Origin: Bacillus rhizoplanae
GTDB lineage: Bacteria > Bacillota > Bacilli > Bacillales > Bacillaceae_G
DNA: 64,000 bases
Assembly (NCBI RefSeq): GCF_917563915.1
Contig: NZ_CAKJTI010000006.1
Span: 124,001-188,000 of the forward strand
Direction: 5' to 3'
In this document: piece by piece, positions 16,630-24,622 of the stretch
How positions within the stretch are numbered: the stretch's first letter is position 1
How the letters are laid out: every line of letters begins with the position of its first letter
Notes under the pieces: model-generated
What the model was told of the DNA's origin: nothing
Seen by the model: the letters and a program-made list of their open reading frames with translations, nothing else
The model's database searches: none
Made by a program: the position numbers and the translations under genes

Positions 16630-16668
16630 CAAAAAAACAAGAGCTACACTTGGGCTCTTGTTTTTTTG
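16630..16668 (-). terminator. Terminator of yutJ
   Basis: AACAAGAGC pairs with GCTCTTGTT with long A and T tracts on each side. Confidence 0.86.
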
Positions 16669-16669
16669 T

Positions 16670-17740
16670 TTAACCATTATGATGTTTATACATCCAAAGA
16701 ATACCTGATTTTAAAAGGCGAGGTACACGGCCCATTAACGGCTGATTTGCGAGTAAACCGAAGCCGTGTTTTTTACCAAGAGAACCAAGAACACCTTTTA
16801 ATTTAATAACAGGTAGCTCTTCTGGTAATGCTTCATTATTCCAACGTTTTAACAATATTTGGACAATTTGCTCGCCTTGTCCTTCTGCAAGCTGAGCAGA
16901 TGGTGCATGCGGTAACGCTGCACAGTCACCTAACACATACACGTTCTCATAGTCCGGAATATTATGATGTTTTGTTAATACAACCCGACCGCTATTATCG
17001 TGCTCGACAGGTAGATTACGAACAACCTCATTTGCTTGAATGCCAGCTGTCCATACGATTGCGTCGCATTCAAGTGGTTCATCGTGGTTATACACAATAT
17101 TTGGCTCCACTTTTGTAATGTTCGAGTTGCGAATGATTGTAACATTATGTTTCAAAAACCACTCTTCTACGTATCTACTTAATTTTTCTGGGAATGGGAA
17201 AAGAATGCGATCTTTTCGGTCAAATAAATAAATGTTTAAGTCTGGACGGCTTTCACGAAGTTCACTTGCTACTTCAACACCGCTTAGTCCAGCCCCTACA
17301 ACAGCAACTGTTGCGTGTGGCTCTAAACCATTTAGTTGTTGATATGTTTGACGAACTTGTTCAATGGATTGAAGGCTATACGTATGTTCTTGCGCTCCTG
17401 GAACGTTGTGATAGTTGTCTTCACAACCAAGCCCAATAATTAAGTCATCATAATTCACAATTTCACCGTCATCAAGATGAACGGCTTTGTTTTCTAAATC
17501 AACATTAGTTATCGTCCCGTATTGAATATTAAGTCGTGGATGTTCTGGAAATGGAATGCGAATATGCGTTTCAGAAATCGTTCCTGCTACTAATGCGTAG
17601 TATTCTGTTTTAAAACAGTGATACGGTACCTTGTCGATTAATGTCACTTGAACATCATCCGGAAGTTGGTTGCTCGGAAGAAGACGCTGTAAAACTCTCA
17701 TTCCACCGTAGCCCCCACCAAGTATTACGAGGTGCTTCAT
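16670..17740 (-). CDS. yutJ: NDH-2-like FAD oxidoreductase YutJ
   Basis: 356 residues of the pyridine-nucleotide-disulfide oxidoreductase type. The FAD site is GGGYGG at residues 8-13, the NAD(P) site is VVGAGLSGVE about residue 145, and a second FAD contact is VLGDCAA. It resembles type II NADH dehydrogenases but lacks a long C-terminal membrane-binding tail. The paralogue at 31071-32279 is the likely main NDH-2. Position beside yuzB matches B. subtilis yutJ. AAAGGGGTAATCC precedes the ATG. Confidence 0.87.
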   Translation of the reverse strand: MKHLVILGGGYGGMRVLQRLLPSNQLPDDVQVTLIDKVPYHCFKTEYYALVAGTISETHIRIPFPEHPRLNIQYGTITNVDLENKAVHLDDGEIVNYDDLIIGLGCEDNYHNVPGAQEHTYSLQSIEQVRQTYQQLNGLEPHATVAVVGAGLSGVEVASELRESRPDLNIYLFDRKDRILFPFPEKLSRYVEEWFLKHNVTIIRNSNITKVEPNIVYNHDEPLECDAIVWTAGIQANEVVRNLPVEHDNSGRVVLTKHHNIPDYENVYVLGDCAALPHAPSAQLAEGQGEQIVQILLKRWNNEALPEELPVIKLKGVLGSLGKKHGFGLLANQPLMGRVPRLLKSGILWMYKHHNG

Positions 17741-18072
17741 GATGGATTACCCCTTTTCTGTTGAAATATCCCCTAATCATAAAAAGTTTTTATATTACAA
17801 AAATATTTTGACTTTACCCACTCAAATTATATCGAATTTAGAAGCAAATAACAATGTATGAATGAATAATCTGTTGTACAATAAGAAGAAAAGTGGGGCG
17901 ATTTGTGAAAAAATTGTAGAATGTTGCAGTTTTCGACCGAAAAGTGCCTTTTATTAAGGATTAACGCATAAAACGATTGAAAATTTTAGTCGTTTCAGCT
18001 CGATTTATACAACATCTTAGTTTTACTGTTATAAAACAAGGGTTAATATATAGATGTAGGGGGGGAATAAGG
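17741..18072. other. Divergent intergenic region yutJ/yuzB
   Basis: 332 bases between divergent genes. It must hold both promoters, but I see no promoter pair with good -35, -10 and spacing. No repeat or reading frame is evident. Confidence 0.5.
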
Positions 18073-18312
18073 GTGATTAAACCGTTAATTGAATTTTGTG
18101 TTGGCAACCTTGCAAGTGGTGCGCAAAAGGCACGGGAACAACTGGAGAAAGATCCGAATTTAGATGTGATTGAGTATGGTTGTCTTGGCTATTGCGGCGT
18201 TTGTTTTGAAGGGCTGTATGCACTTGTGAATGGTGAAGTTGTAAAAGGCGAAACACCGGAGGACCTTGTGAAAAACATATATGATTATTTAGATGAAAAT
18301 CCGATGTTCTAA
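18073..18312 (+). CDS. yuzB: YuzB family protein (DUF1450)
   Basis: 79 residues with cysteines at CVGN and [13 protein letters not shown], matching the small YuzB/DUF1450 family, function unknown; the cysteines suggest metal or redox chemistry. The start is GTG 18073, preceded by AGGGGGGAATAAG; the open frame to 17977 has no ribosome site. Divergent from yutJ. Confidence 0.82.
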   Translation: MIKPLIEFCVGNLASGAQKAREQLEKDPNLDVIEYGCLGYCGVCFEGLYALVNGEVVKGETPEDLVKNIYDYLDENPMF

Positions 18313-18416
18313 GGCGTTGCAACGAAGCAGCGTCTTTTTTATTTGATGAAGGATAAACGTATAAAATCATTTCGAAGGAACAGGCTAACAAGTGCAGCAA
18401 TTACTGATATGCACAT

Positions 18417-18454
18417 ATAAAAAAAGAAAGCCCTTTGTTGAAGGGCTTTTTTCT
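18417..18454 (+). terminator. Terminator upstream of dapF
   Basis: AAAGCCCTT-tgtt-GAAGGGCTTTTTTC hairpin with T-run, closing the yuzB unit. Confidence 0.82.
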
Positions 18455-18588
18455 TACACGATACGTGTAAGCACGACTTTGTTACGCCAAAATTGTCGTT
18501 GAATATGAGAAACGGGGGACATTCTTATTGTTTTCCAAAAGCGCTCATTTTATACTTATAACAATAAAAAATTTTGGAGTGAAACAAT

Positions 18589-19455
18589 ATGGGACAACTT
18601 TCTTTCACGAAAATGCATGGTCTTGGAAATAATTATATTTATGTGAATATGTTTGAAGAGCAAATTGCAGAAGAGCATCTAGCGAAAGTTGCTGAAAAAG
18701 TGTCAAATGTGAATACGGGAATCGGTTCTGACGGAATGATCCTAATTTGTCCATCTGACGTTGCTCCTGTGAAGATGCGTATTTTTAATAAAGACGGTTC
18801 AGAAGGAAAGAGCTGCGGAAATGGACTGCGCTGCGTTGCAAAGTACGCATATGAGCATAAATTAGTAGAAGAGACTGTTTTTACAATCGAAACGTTAGCA
18901 GGAATTGTTACAGCAGAAGTAACAGTTGAAGGTGGAATTGTAACTTCCGCTACAATTGATATGGGTGCGCCGCGATTAAAACGCACGGATTTACCGATGT
19001 TAGGTGAAGGAGAAACACCATTTATTCGTGAAGATTTCCTTTACAGCAATCACCGCTATGCCTTTACAGCTGTCTCAATGGGAAATCCGCATGCTGTTAT
19101 TTTTGTAGATGATATTGGGGAAGCACCGCTTACAACATTAGGCCCTGTGTTAGAAACACACGAGATGTTTCCAGAAAGCGTGAATGTGGAATTTATTGAA
19201 GTCCTGAATCACCATGAAATGCATTTCCGTGTATGGGAACGCGGTTCTGGTATTACACAAGCGTGTGGAACAGGAGCGTGTGCCGCAGTTGTAGCTGCAA
19301 TCTTGAATGGAAAGATGAAGCGCGGACAAGAAATCACTGTTCATTTAGCAGGCGGAGATTTAATGATTACGTGGACAGAAGAAGGAACAGTTTTAATGAA
19401 TGGTCCTGCAGAAGTCACTTGCAGCGGTGTATATTATTATAAGATTGAAGAGTAA
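18589..19455 (+). CDS. dapF: Diaminopimelate epimerase DapF
   Basis: 288 residues. It converts LL- to meso-diaminopimelate for lysine and peptidoglycan. The two catalytic cysteines are Cys76 (in SCGNGLRC) and the one in ACGTGACAA near residue 226. Length is typical. GGAGTG precedes the ATG. The IscA-like gene follows within 45 bases, so the two are probably co-transcribed. Confidence 0.96.
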   Translation: MGQLSFTKMHGLGNNYIYVNMFEEQIAEEHLAKVAEKVSNVNTGIGSDGMILICPSDVAPVKMRIFNKDGSEGKSCGNGLRCVAKYAYEHKLVEETVFTIETLAGIVTAEVTVEGGIVTSATIDMGAPRLKRTDLPMLGEGETPFIREDFLYSNHRYAFTAVSMGNPHAVIFVDDIGEAPLTTLGPVLETHEMFPESVNVEFIEVLNHHEMHFRVWERGSGITQACGTGACAAVVAAILNGKMKRGQEITVHLAGGDLMITWTEEGTVLMNGPAEVTCSGVYYYKIEE

Positions 19456-19496
19456 AGATGTATAATAAAGTGAGAGAAGAAAGGAAGGTGGGTTCT

Positions 19497-19850
19497 ATGA
19501 TTAATGTAACAGAACAAGCGGCATATCAAATTAAAGATATGTTAAAAGATGCCGAAGATGGAGAGAAATACGTTCGTCTTGCAGTGCACGGCGGTGGATG
19601 CAGCGGTCTTTCTTACGGCTTAGGATTTGAAAGAGAACCAAATGAAGACGACACAGTTCTTGAATTTTTCGGTGTTGAATTTGTTATTGATAAAGAAAGT
19701 GCTCCGGTTGTAAAAGGAGTAAAAATCGATTATAAGCAATCAATGCTTGGCGGCGGATTCACAATCGATAATCCGAACGCAATCGCATCGTGCGGATGCG
19801 GATCATCTTTCCGTACAGCAACGAATGCTGGTAAGCCTGAAGAGTGCTAA
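19497..19850 (+). CDS. yutM: IscA/HesB-like Fe-S protein YutM
   Basis: 117 residues of the A-type Fe-S carrier fold. Ligand cysteines are in GGGCSGLSYG and in CGCGSSF near the end. ATG 19497 follows GGAAGGTGGG, so the longer frame from 19458 is rejected. It sits after dapF as in B. subtilis. Confidence 0.88.
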   Translation: MINVTEQAAYQIKDMLKDAEDGEKYVRLAVHGGGCSGLSYGLGFEREPNEDDTVLEFFGVEFVIDKESAPVVKGVKIDYKQSMLGGGFTIDNPNAIASCGCGSSFRTATNAGKPEEC

Positions 19851-19945
19851 TGCAACGAGTATTGAGTATTTAATGGAATATGAGATGCTGCTAAAGAAGC
19901 CTTATTAAGGGTTTAATCAAGTAGGTATCTAATTCGTTATAAATG

Positions 19946-19978
19946 AAAAACGCTTGGATTCGTTCAAGCGTTTTTTTA
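19946..19978 (+). terminator. Terminator of dapF-yutM
   Basis: AAAAACGCTTG pairs with CAAGCGTTTTTTT. Confidence 0.87.
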
Positions 19979-20039
19979 TTGTTGATTTCTAATAAAATCA
20001 TGACAAAAATTCAATACTAATAAAAAAGAGGTGATTTTG

Positions 20040-20210
20040 ATGGGAAAATGGAATGAACAGGCGGCACCGAATAATAATTTGCCAGCTAGCACAATTCGTT
20101 CATCTGAACTCCTGTTAGGGAAGAAAGCGGACCATGAATTTTCAGAGGAGCTTTCCGATGGCGGAGAAAGAGATAAAAACATTCAGATACTCAAAAACAG
20201 TTCTAAATAG
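20040..20210 (+). CDS. Small hypothetical hydrophilic protein
   Basis: 56 codons from ATG 20040 to TAG, with AAGAGGTG about 7 bases upstream and its own terminator directly after, which together argue for a real gene. The product is hydrophilic and charged with no membrane segment or motif (begins MGKWNEQAAPNNN). I do not recognise the family. Confidence 0.65.
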   Translation: MGKWNEQAAPNNNLPASTIRSSELLLGKKADHEFSEELSDGGERDKNIQILKNSSK

Positions 20211-20227
20211 AAAAAACTGATGCAGCG

Positions 20228-20259
20228 GTGACGATGAAAAAATCGTCACTATTTTTTTA
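20228..20259 (+). terminator. Terminator of the 56-aa gene
   Basis: GTGACGAT and ATCGTCAC pair around a poly-A loop, followed by TATTTTTTT. Confidence 0.86.
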
Positions 20260-20443
20260 CTTTGTCCCCCATATTCTCTCAACATATGCTTCAAAAAAAT
20301 ATGCCAAAATCAAAAAGATTATTGTATAGTTTAAATATTAAATCGCCTAGAAGAACTATACAGCAGTTAGTGATGTTACATAATCACTTTCGAGAAAAAG
20401 ATACTAACTTTGTTTCTATTTTATTACTAAAGGGGGATTAGAC

Positions 20444-21781
20444 ATGGCACAACAACAATTGAAACGCGAACTGCAACCGCGTCACATCAGGCTTATGGCA
20501 ATAGGTGGGATGATTGGGACAGGAATTTTCAAAGGAAGTGCAGATACAATTTCAGCTGCAGGACCCGGCATCGTTTTTTCTTATTTATTTGCAGGATTTC
20601 TTCTTCTCATTGTTATGAGTGCAATAGCGGAAATGGCTATTGCTTATCCTGGTTTAAACATTCAAGGGATGATTCAAAAAGCTTTCGGTTCTCGTTTCGC
20701 CTTTGTCATTGGTTGGCTCTACTGGGTCGACTGGATTTTAGTTATTATTGTTGAGGTTTTGGCAGGGGGGAGCTTTTTACAATACTGGATTCCATCCGCT
20801 CCTTTATGGCTGCTTAGTCTAGCATGTACTGCGCTTCTTCTTCTTATCAATTTGTTTAGCGTCAAACTTTACGGTGAAATAGAGTTTTGGCTTGCGAGTT
20901 TCAAAATTATTACTCTTGTTTTATTTATTTTGCTTGGTTTTGCCTTATTATTTGGCTTCATTCCAAATCATGAAGCAGCATATTTTACAAACTATACAAG
21001 TCACGGCGGATTCTTTCCAAAAGGATTGGGAAGTATTTTCACAGCACTCTTAATAGTTGTTTTTTCTTTCGGAGGTTCAGAATTAATCGGATTAACTGTA
21101 ACAGAAACGAAAAACGTGGAACAGACGCTTCCTAAAGTAATAAAAGGGGTTATGTTCCGAGTGGTTTTATTTTACACACTACCTATTCTCATCATCACTG
21201 GACTTATCCCTTGGGACGAAGTAGGAAAGCAAGGCAGTCCTTTCGTACAGGTTTTCTCTGCAACTGGATTACAAGGTGTAGCACATATTATGAACTTCAT
21301 TTTATTGACCGCTGTGTTGTCGGCTGCCAATTCAGGAATGTATGCTACTTCTCGAATTTTGTACTCTCTGGCGCAAAATAAAGAAGCTCCTGCTTTATTC
21401 TCGCGTCTTACTAAGCGTGGTGTTCCTGTCTGGGGAGTTCTTGTCAGTTGCATTGGTTTATTAATTGGATCTTTTATCGCGTTCCTTACGCCAGAGCATG
21501 TTTTTGGCTATTTGATGTCTATCCCGGGCTTTACTGTTTTGCTCATTTGGACTAGCATTTGCCTTGCGCAATTCAAGTTGCGTAAACAGTATTCTAAAAT
21601 GCCGTATTTTCGCGTGTGGTTGTTCCCGTACAGCACTTTGTTTGCAGCAGCTGCCTTGTCAATTATTTTTATCTTCTTCTTGTTCAATTCAGGCAATATA
21701 ATTAATTCTATTGTATGCGTAAGTATTCTCATCATTTTATCCGTTCTATCCATTTTGGTTGGTAGGAAGGAATCGAAATAA
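20444..21781 (+). CDS. Amino-acid permease (APC superfamily)
   Basis: 445 residues with about 12 membrane helices. The APC signature GGMIGTGIFKG is in helix 1 (about residues 20-30) and SAANSGMYATSRILYSLA is in the helix 8 region, as in the amino-acid transporter family. The substrate cannot be inferred. AAAGGGGGATTAG precedes the ATG. It stands alone between terminators. Confidence 0.87.
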   Translation: MAQQQLKRELQPRHIRLMAIGGMIGTGIFKGSADTISAAGPGIVFSYLFAGFLLLIVMSAIAEMAIAYPGLNIQGMIQKAFGSRFAFVIGWLYWVDWILVIIVEVLAGGSFLQYWIPSAPLWLLSLACTALLLLINLFSVKLYGEIEFWLASFKIITLVLFILLGFALLFGFIPNHEAAYFTNYTSHGGFFPKGLGSIFTALLIVVFSFGGSELIGLTVTETKNVEQTLPKVIKGVMFRVVLFYTLPILIITGLIPWDEVGKQGSPFVQVFSATGLQGVAHIMNFILLTAVLSAANSGMYATSRILYSLAQNKEAPALFSRLTKRGVPVWGVLVSCIGLLIGSFIAFLTPEHVFGYLMSIPGFTVLLIWTSICLAQFKLRKQYSKMPYFRVWLFPYSTLFAAAALSIIFIFFLFNSGNIINSIVCVSILIILSVLSILVGRKESK

Positions 21782-21819
21782 AGATTTTCAACTTAAAAGG
21801 AGCATTAACTTTATAAGAG

Positions 21820-21850
21820 AAAAAAGGCCGTGTAAAGCGGCTTTTTTTTG
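21820..21850 (+). terminator. Terminator of the permease gene
   Basis: AAAGGCCG-tgtaaa-GCGGCTTTTTTTT hairpin. Confidence 0.75.
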
Positions 21851-22054
21851 TCTTAGCATTTCCATTTTATAAAAAAAAGCTTCTGCAAGACTTTAACAGA
21901 ATGTATATTCCATACATGATTAGCTAAGATGACGTTTTTACAAAAAAATCCAGATGTTTAATAGTAACTATGGAAAAATAATTCTTCACATAGCGTTCGA
22001 ATAAAATGTTTGAAAAATCAAAAAAATATAGTATTATTTAGGTAAGTAGAAGTT

Positions 22055-22061
22055 TTCGACA
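22055..22061 (+). promoter_or_regulatory. Possible Spo0A box, unit 1
   Basis: TTCGACA (reverse complement TGTCGAA, the Spo0A box core) lies just downstream of a possible TTGAAA ... TATTAT promoter. It is kept in the second unit. A heptamer match is weak evidence alone. Confidence 0.3.
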
Positions 22062-22097
22062 AATAAAGACAAATATTTACAAATGGTGAGAGGTTTT

Positions 22098-22127
22098 ATG
22101 GTTGTATTTTTCATTCTGCATCTTTGA
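22098..22127 (+). CDS. Possible 9-residue leader peptide, unit 1
   Basis: ATG-led frame MVVFFILHL then TGA, 27 bases before the FbpB-like gene, with GGTGAGAGG upstream. The other unit encodes the same peptide with one silent change (CTG to CTA). It could be a leader, or just recently duplicated sequence. Confidence 0.25.
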   Translation: MVVFFILHL

Positions 22128-22154
22128 TTCCAAAGAAAATAAGGAGGAATGATT

Positions 22155-22304
22155 ATGACAAAAAAGCGCCGTAAATTACTCAGTAAATCATTTAAAGAAT
22201 TAGTGCAAGAGAATAAACAACAGATACTTAATGATAAACAAGAATTGGAAAGAATTGAACAACGAATTGAACAACGTCATATAATTAAAACACCAGCCTC
22301 ATAA
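22155..22304 (+). CDS. FbpB-family small basic protein, copy 1
   Basis: 49 residues, basic N-terminus and helical SFKELVQENKQQILNDKQ core, then a heptad-like ELERIEQRIEQR. This matches the FbpB small basic protein family; in B. subtilis FbpB works with the sRNA FsrA in the iron-sparing response. A strong AAGGAGGAATGATT site precedes the ATG. The stop codon lies inside the terminator hairpin. I could not find a Fur box upstream, so iron control is not supported here. It is shorter than most gene-calling cutoffs. Confidence 0.8.
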   Translation: MTKKRRKLLSKSFKELVQENKQQILNDKQELERIEQRIEQRHIIKTPAS

Positions 22305-22319
22305 TGGCTGGTGTTTTAA
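22287..22319 (+). terminator. Terminator of FbpB-like copy 1
   Basis: ACACCAGCC pairs with GGCTGGTGT, then TTTTAATTT; the stop codon is in the loop. Confidence 0.86.
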
Positions 22320-22473
22320 TTTATCCCGCTATTCGCGGGCAGTAAGACCCCCACCTCAAGATTATGAGAAAGCGAAGAAGGTAGGGGGGATAACTGCCCG
22401 TAAAAGCCCGATTGGTTCAACTAACCGTCAGTGGGGGATGAAGAACCTCCCACTGATGGAAGCTTCACTTTAT
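22320..22473 (+). repeat. bcr1 element at the junction of the tandem duplication
   Basis: Full-length, TTTAT at both ends. It combines an A-type 5' hairpin (CCCGCTATTCGCGGG) with a B-type middle (CCGTAAAAGCCC). It sits exactly between unit 1 and unit 2. Confidence 0.93.
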
Positions 22474-22649
22474 TAAAAAAAGCTTCTGCAAGACTTTAAC
22501 AGAATGCATATCCCATACATGATTAGTTAACATAAAATTTTCGAAAAAAATTCCCAGATAATTAATGGTAACTTGGGAAAAATAATTTTTCACATAACGT
22601 TCAAATAAATAATGTTTGAAAAATCAAAAGTTATAGTATTATTTAGGTA

Positions 22650-22666
22650 AGTCGAATTTTTCGACA
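22650..22666 (+). promoter_or_regulatory. Possible paired Spo0A boxes, unit 2
   Basis: AGTCGAAT and TTCGACA form a short palindrome (GTCGAATTTTTCGAC) in the same place as the single box of unit 1. Confidence 0.3.
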
Positions 22667-22703
22667 AATAAAGACAAATTTTTTATAAAGATCGAGAAGT
22701 TTT

Positions 22704-22733
22704 ATGGTTGTATTTTTCATTCTACATCTTTGA
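22704..22733 (+). CDS. Possible 9-residue leader peptide, unit 2
   Basis: Encodes MVVFFILHL, identical in protein to that of unit 1 but with a silent third-base change. Confidence 0.25.
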   Translation: MVVFFILHL

Positions 22734-22760
22734 TACCAAAGGAAATAAGGAGGAATGATT

Positions 22761-22910
22761 ATGACAAAAAAGCCCCGTAAATTACTCAATAAATCATTTA
22801 AAGAATTAGTACAAGAAAATAAACAACAGATACTTAATGATAAACAAGAATTGGAACGAATTGAACAACGAATTGAACAACGTTATATAATTACAAAACC
22901 AGCCTCATAA
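22761..22910 (+). CDS. FbpB-family small basic protein, copy 2
   Basis: 49 residues differing from copy 1 at a few positions (R5P, S10N, H42Y and the K/T order near the end). The core helix and the AAGGAGGAATGATT ribosome site are identical. The stronger conservation of the gene than of its upstream region suggests both copies are under selection. Confidence 0.8.
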   Translation: MTKKPRKLLNKSFKELVQENKQQILNDKQELERIEQRIEQRYIITKPAS

Positions 22911-22926
22911 TGGCTGGTTTTTTCTT
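22893..22926 (+). terminator. Terminator of FbpB-like copy 2
   Basis: AAAACCAGCC pairs with GGCTGGTTTT, then TTCTTTC. The convergent pseudogene begins immediately after, so the hairpin may serve both strands. Confidence 0.84.
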
Positions 22927-23565
22927 TCACTGAAATACTTGAGGGAACTGCTTTACTATTCCTTCAGTAAGCGCATCCGCCATTTCTAAGGCTTCCTTCT
23001 CAATTTTGTCATACAATTGCACACCTGATTGATAATCTTTCTTTAGCATGGATACTGCCTCAGCTTTCGTCAATGCTAGATGCTCATAAAACATTTTTCT
23101 AAATTTTTCTTTAGGTATATAAGGATTGATACTGCTTAAGAATTCAACAATTTCGTCTCCATTGGCGTACCATTTTTTCTCTGCGATTGATGCAGCGTGT
23201 TGATCGCCAGCCTTTGCTGCCTTGACAAGGTCTGCGGCGATTACTAAGTGGTCTTTTATCAAATTACTATATTTTGTCGCTGCATTTTGACCGTAGAAAG
23301 GTTTGAGTGAATTACCCATATCTGGAGCGTTTTTAAGGAGTCGCGTAATAGTAACGTTAACATCTGGTAAATTAAAAATAATGCTAATGATAGCCAGTCT
23401 TGTCCAAGCGACATGCTGTTCCTATAGTGAGCGCATATAACTTTTCAAATCAACTTCATTTTTACTGATACGGTAATTTCGTGCCATTGGAAACGCAGAT
23501 TGCGGATCCCAATTTACATAAGGTATATCATATGTGAAATAATTGGATTGCCAATAAGGGTACAT
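22927..23565 (-). pseudogene. Conserved hypothetical gene broken by an in-frame amber stop
   Basis: A 213-codon frame with a good AAAGGAGTG ribosome site starts at ATG 23565 (MYPYWQSNYFTYDIPYVNW). It is interrupted at codon 48 by TAG (23422-23424), then continues without any shift (EQHVAWTRLAIISIIFNLP) to a TAA at 22927. The part after TAG includes the 130-residue open frame from 23319, which has no ribosome site of its own. The protein looks like a conserved Bacillales family of about 210 helical residues with no assigned function. TAG most simply replaces a sense codon such as TGG or CAG. Sequencing error cannot be excluded. Confidence 0.8.
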
Positions 23566-23738
23566 AATGATTACACTCCTTTGAACATATATACCTCACG
23601 ATATGATAAACTTCATTCTTAAGTTCCGTGTCCAAATGCTTTTATACAGTTAGGAAATCTAGGATGTTCCAGAAATGTATCTATAATAACACTCAGTCGG
23701 TGATACGTGGCACTAACGTTATAATAACCTTCAAATGG

Positions 23739-23782
23739 AATCTTAAGGTTGGGGCCTTACTGCTCGCGAATAGTGGGATAAA
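23739..23782 (-). repeat. bcr1 5' fragment
   Basis: Read on the minus strand: TTTATCCCACTATTCGCGAGCAGTAAGG and part of the central stem. The rest is missing. Confidence 0.8.
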
Positions 23783-23792
23783 AAAGAATGCT

Positions 23793-23880
23793 CATTAGTT
23801 GGCGTCCTCTTCATCTTCTATAACGATTTCTCCGTTTTTTTGTTCATATCGTTTGATTTCTTCAATCTCATTACGTTCGT
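23793..23880 (-). pseudogene. Orphan acidic coding tail beyond the bcr1 insertion
   Basis: On the minus strand, directly after the bcr1 end, a 28-codon frame reads YERNEIEEIKRYEQK then an acidic tail EIVIEDEEDAN and TAA. It has no start or ribosome site. It looks like a real C-terminus separated from its gene, possibly the original end of the DUF523 gene in a shifted frame or of another lost gene. Confidence 0.4.
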
Positions 23881-24038
23881 ATAAAGTGAAACTTCCATCA
23901 GTGGGGGTTTTTCTTTATCCCCCCACTGATGGTTAGTTGAACCAATCGTGTTCTTACGGGTAGTTATCTCCCACCTATCTTCTATGTTTTCTCAGAACCT
24001 TGAGGTGAGAGTTTTACTGCCTGTTAGTGCGGGATAAA
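23881..24038 (-). repeat. bcr1 element inside the 3' end of the DUF523 gene
   Basis: ATAAA at both ends; 3' hairpin CCATCAGTGGGGG/CCCCCACTGATGG; B-type middle. The TTTATCCCGCACTAA end is translated as the last residues and stop of the DUF523 protein. Confidence 0.93.
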
Positions 24039-24476
24039 ATCATCTTCCGAAATAACCGTAAAACCGTGTCGTCTGAATAATGCAGTTGTAACGCCGTAAC
24101 CGTCTTGTTTTTGACCATTAAATTCACCTGTGTAAATGACGGAACTTCCGCAAGATGGACTGCGTTCTTTCAGAATAATATACTCAGGATTTAAATCTTT
24201 TATTTGATGTAATGCTTTGTAGGCTCCCGCAATAAAGATTTCTGTCACGTCATTTCCCTTTTGGTCTATTACTTTTGCAGTTCCGTTCAATACATCGTCA
24301 CCGTTTCCTCCGATAATTTCGGCAGGTGTACGAGGCGTTGGTAATCCGCCTAATACTTCCGGGCAAATAAGAATTGCTTCTTCTTTTTCTAGTAGTTCTT
24401 GAATCTTTGCAACGAGATTATCATTTCCGTCATAACGACAAGCAATTCCAGCTAAACATGCACTAATTACAATCAT
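24024..24476 (-). CDS. DUF523 domain protein with repeat-encoded C-terminus
   Basis: 150 residues of the DUF523 family: N-terminal VISACLAGIACRYDG, then CPEVLGGLPTPR, and SPSCGSS in the second half with conserved cysteines. Function is unknown. GAGGTG precedes the ATG by 5-6 bases. The last residues IPH and the TAA come from bcr1. The acidic frame at 23793-23880 may be the former continuation. Confidence 0.8.
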   Translation of the reverse strand: MIVISACLAGIACRYDGNDNLVAKIQELLEKEEAILICPEVLGGLPTPRTPAEIIGGNGDDVLNGTAKVIDQKGNDVTEIFIAGAYKALHQIKDLNPEYIILKERSPSCGSSVIYTGEFNGQKQDGYGVTTALFRRHGFTVISEDDFIPH

Positions 24477-24554
24477 TTTTTCACCTCAGTTTGATGAATT
24501 TACTTTCATCATACAACAAAATCTTTCGCCACTTTTATGCTTTTCTTCTTATTT

Positions 24555-24608
24555 ATAAAGTGAAACTTCCATCAGTGGGGGGGGATTGCCTGCGAATAGC
24601 GGGATAAA
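24555..24608 (-). repeat. bcr1 internal-deletion derivative (54 bases)
   Basis: Keeps both ends (ATAAAGTGAAACTTCCATC and GAATAGCGGGATAAA) but lacks nearly all the middle. It lies just before the helix-turn-helix gene, with its ATAAA end 14 bases ahead of the start codon. Confidence 0.85.
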
Positions 24609-24622
24609 CAGGGGTGATAAAT

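Larger units (their letters stand above)
21871..22319 (+). repeat. Tandem duplication, unit 1 (FbpB-like gene with leader)
   Basis: About 450 bases, from AAAAAAAGCTTCTGCAAGAC through a promoter-like region and the 49-aa gene to its terminator, nearly repeated at 22473-22926. The two units differ more in the upstream region than in the gene, and a bcr1 element lies exactly between them. Confidence 0.9.
22473..22926 (+). repeat. Tandem duplication, unit 2
   Basis: Second copy of the FbpB-like unit, about 450 bases, beginning TAAAAAAAGCTTCTGCAAGAC. Confidence 0.9.

Noticed and set aside
21950-22100. Fur box expected for an FbpB-type gene
   Set aside because: No sequence near GATAATGATAATCATTATC could be found upstream of either copy.
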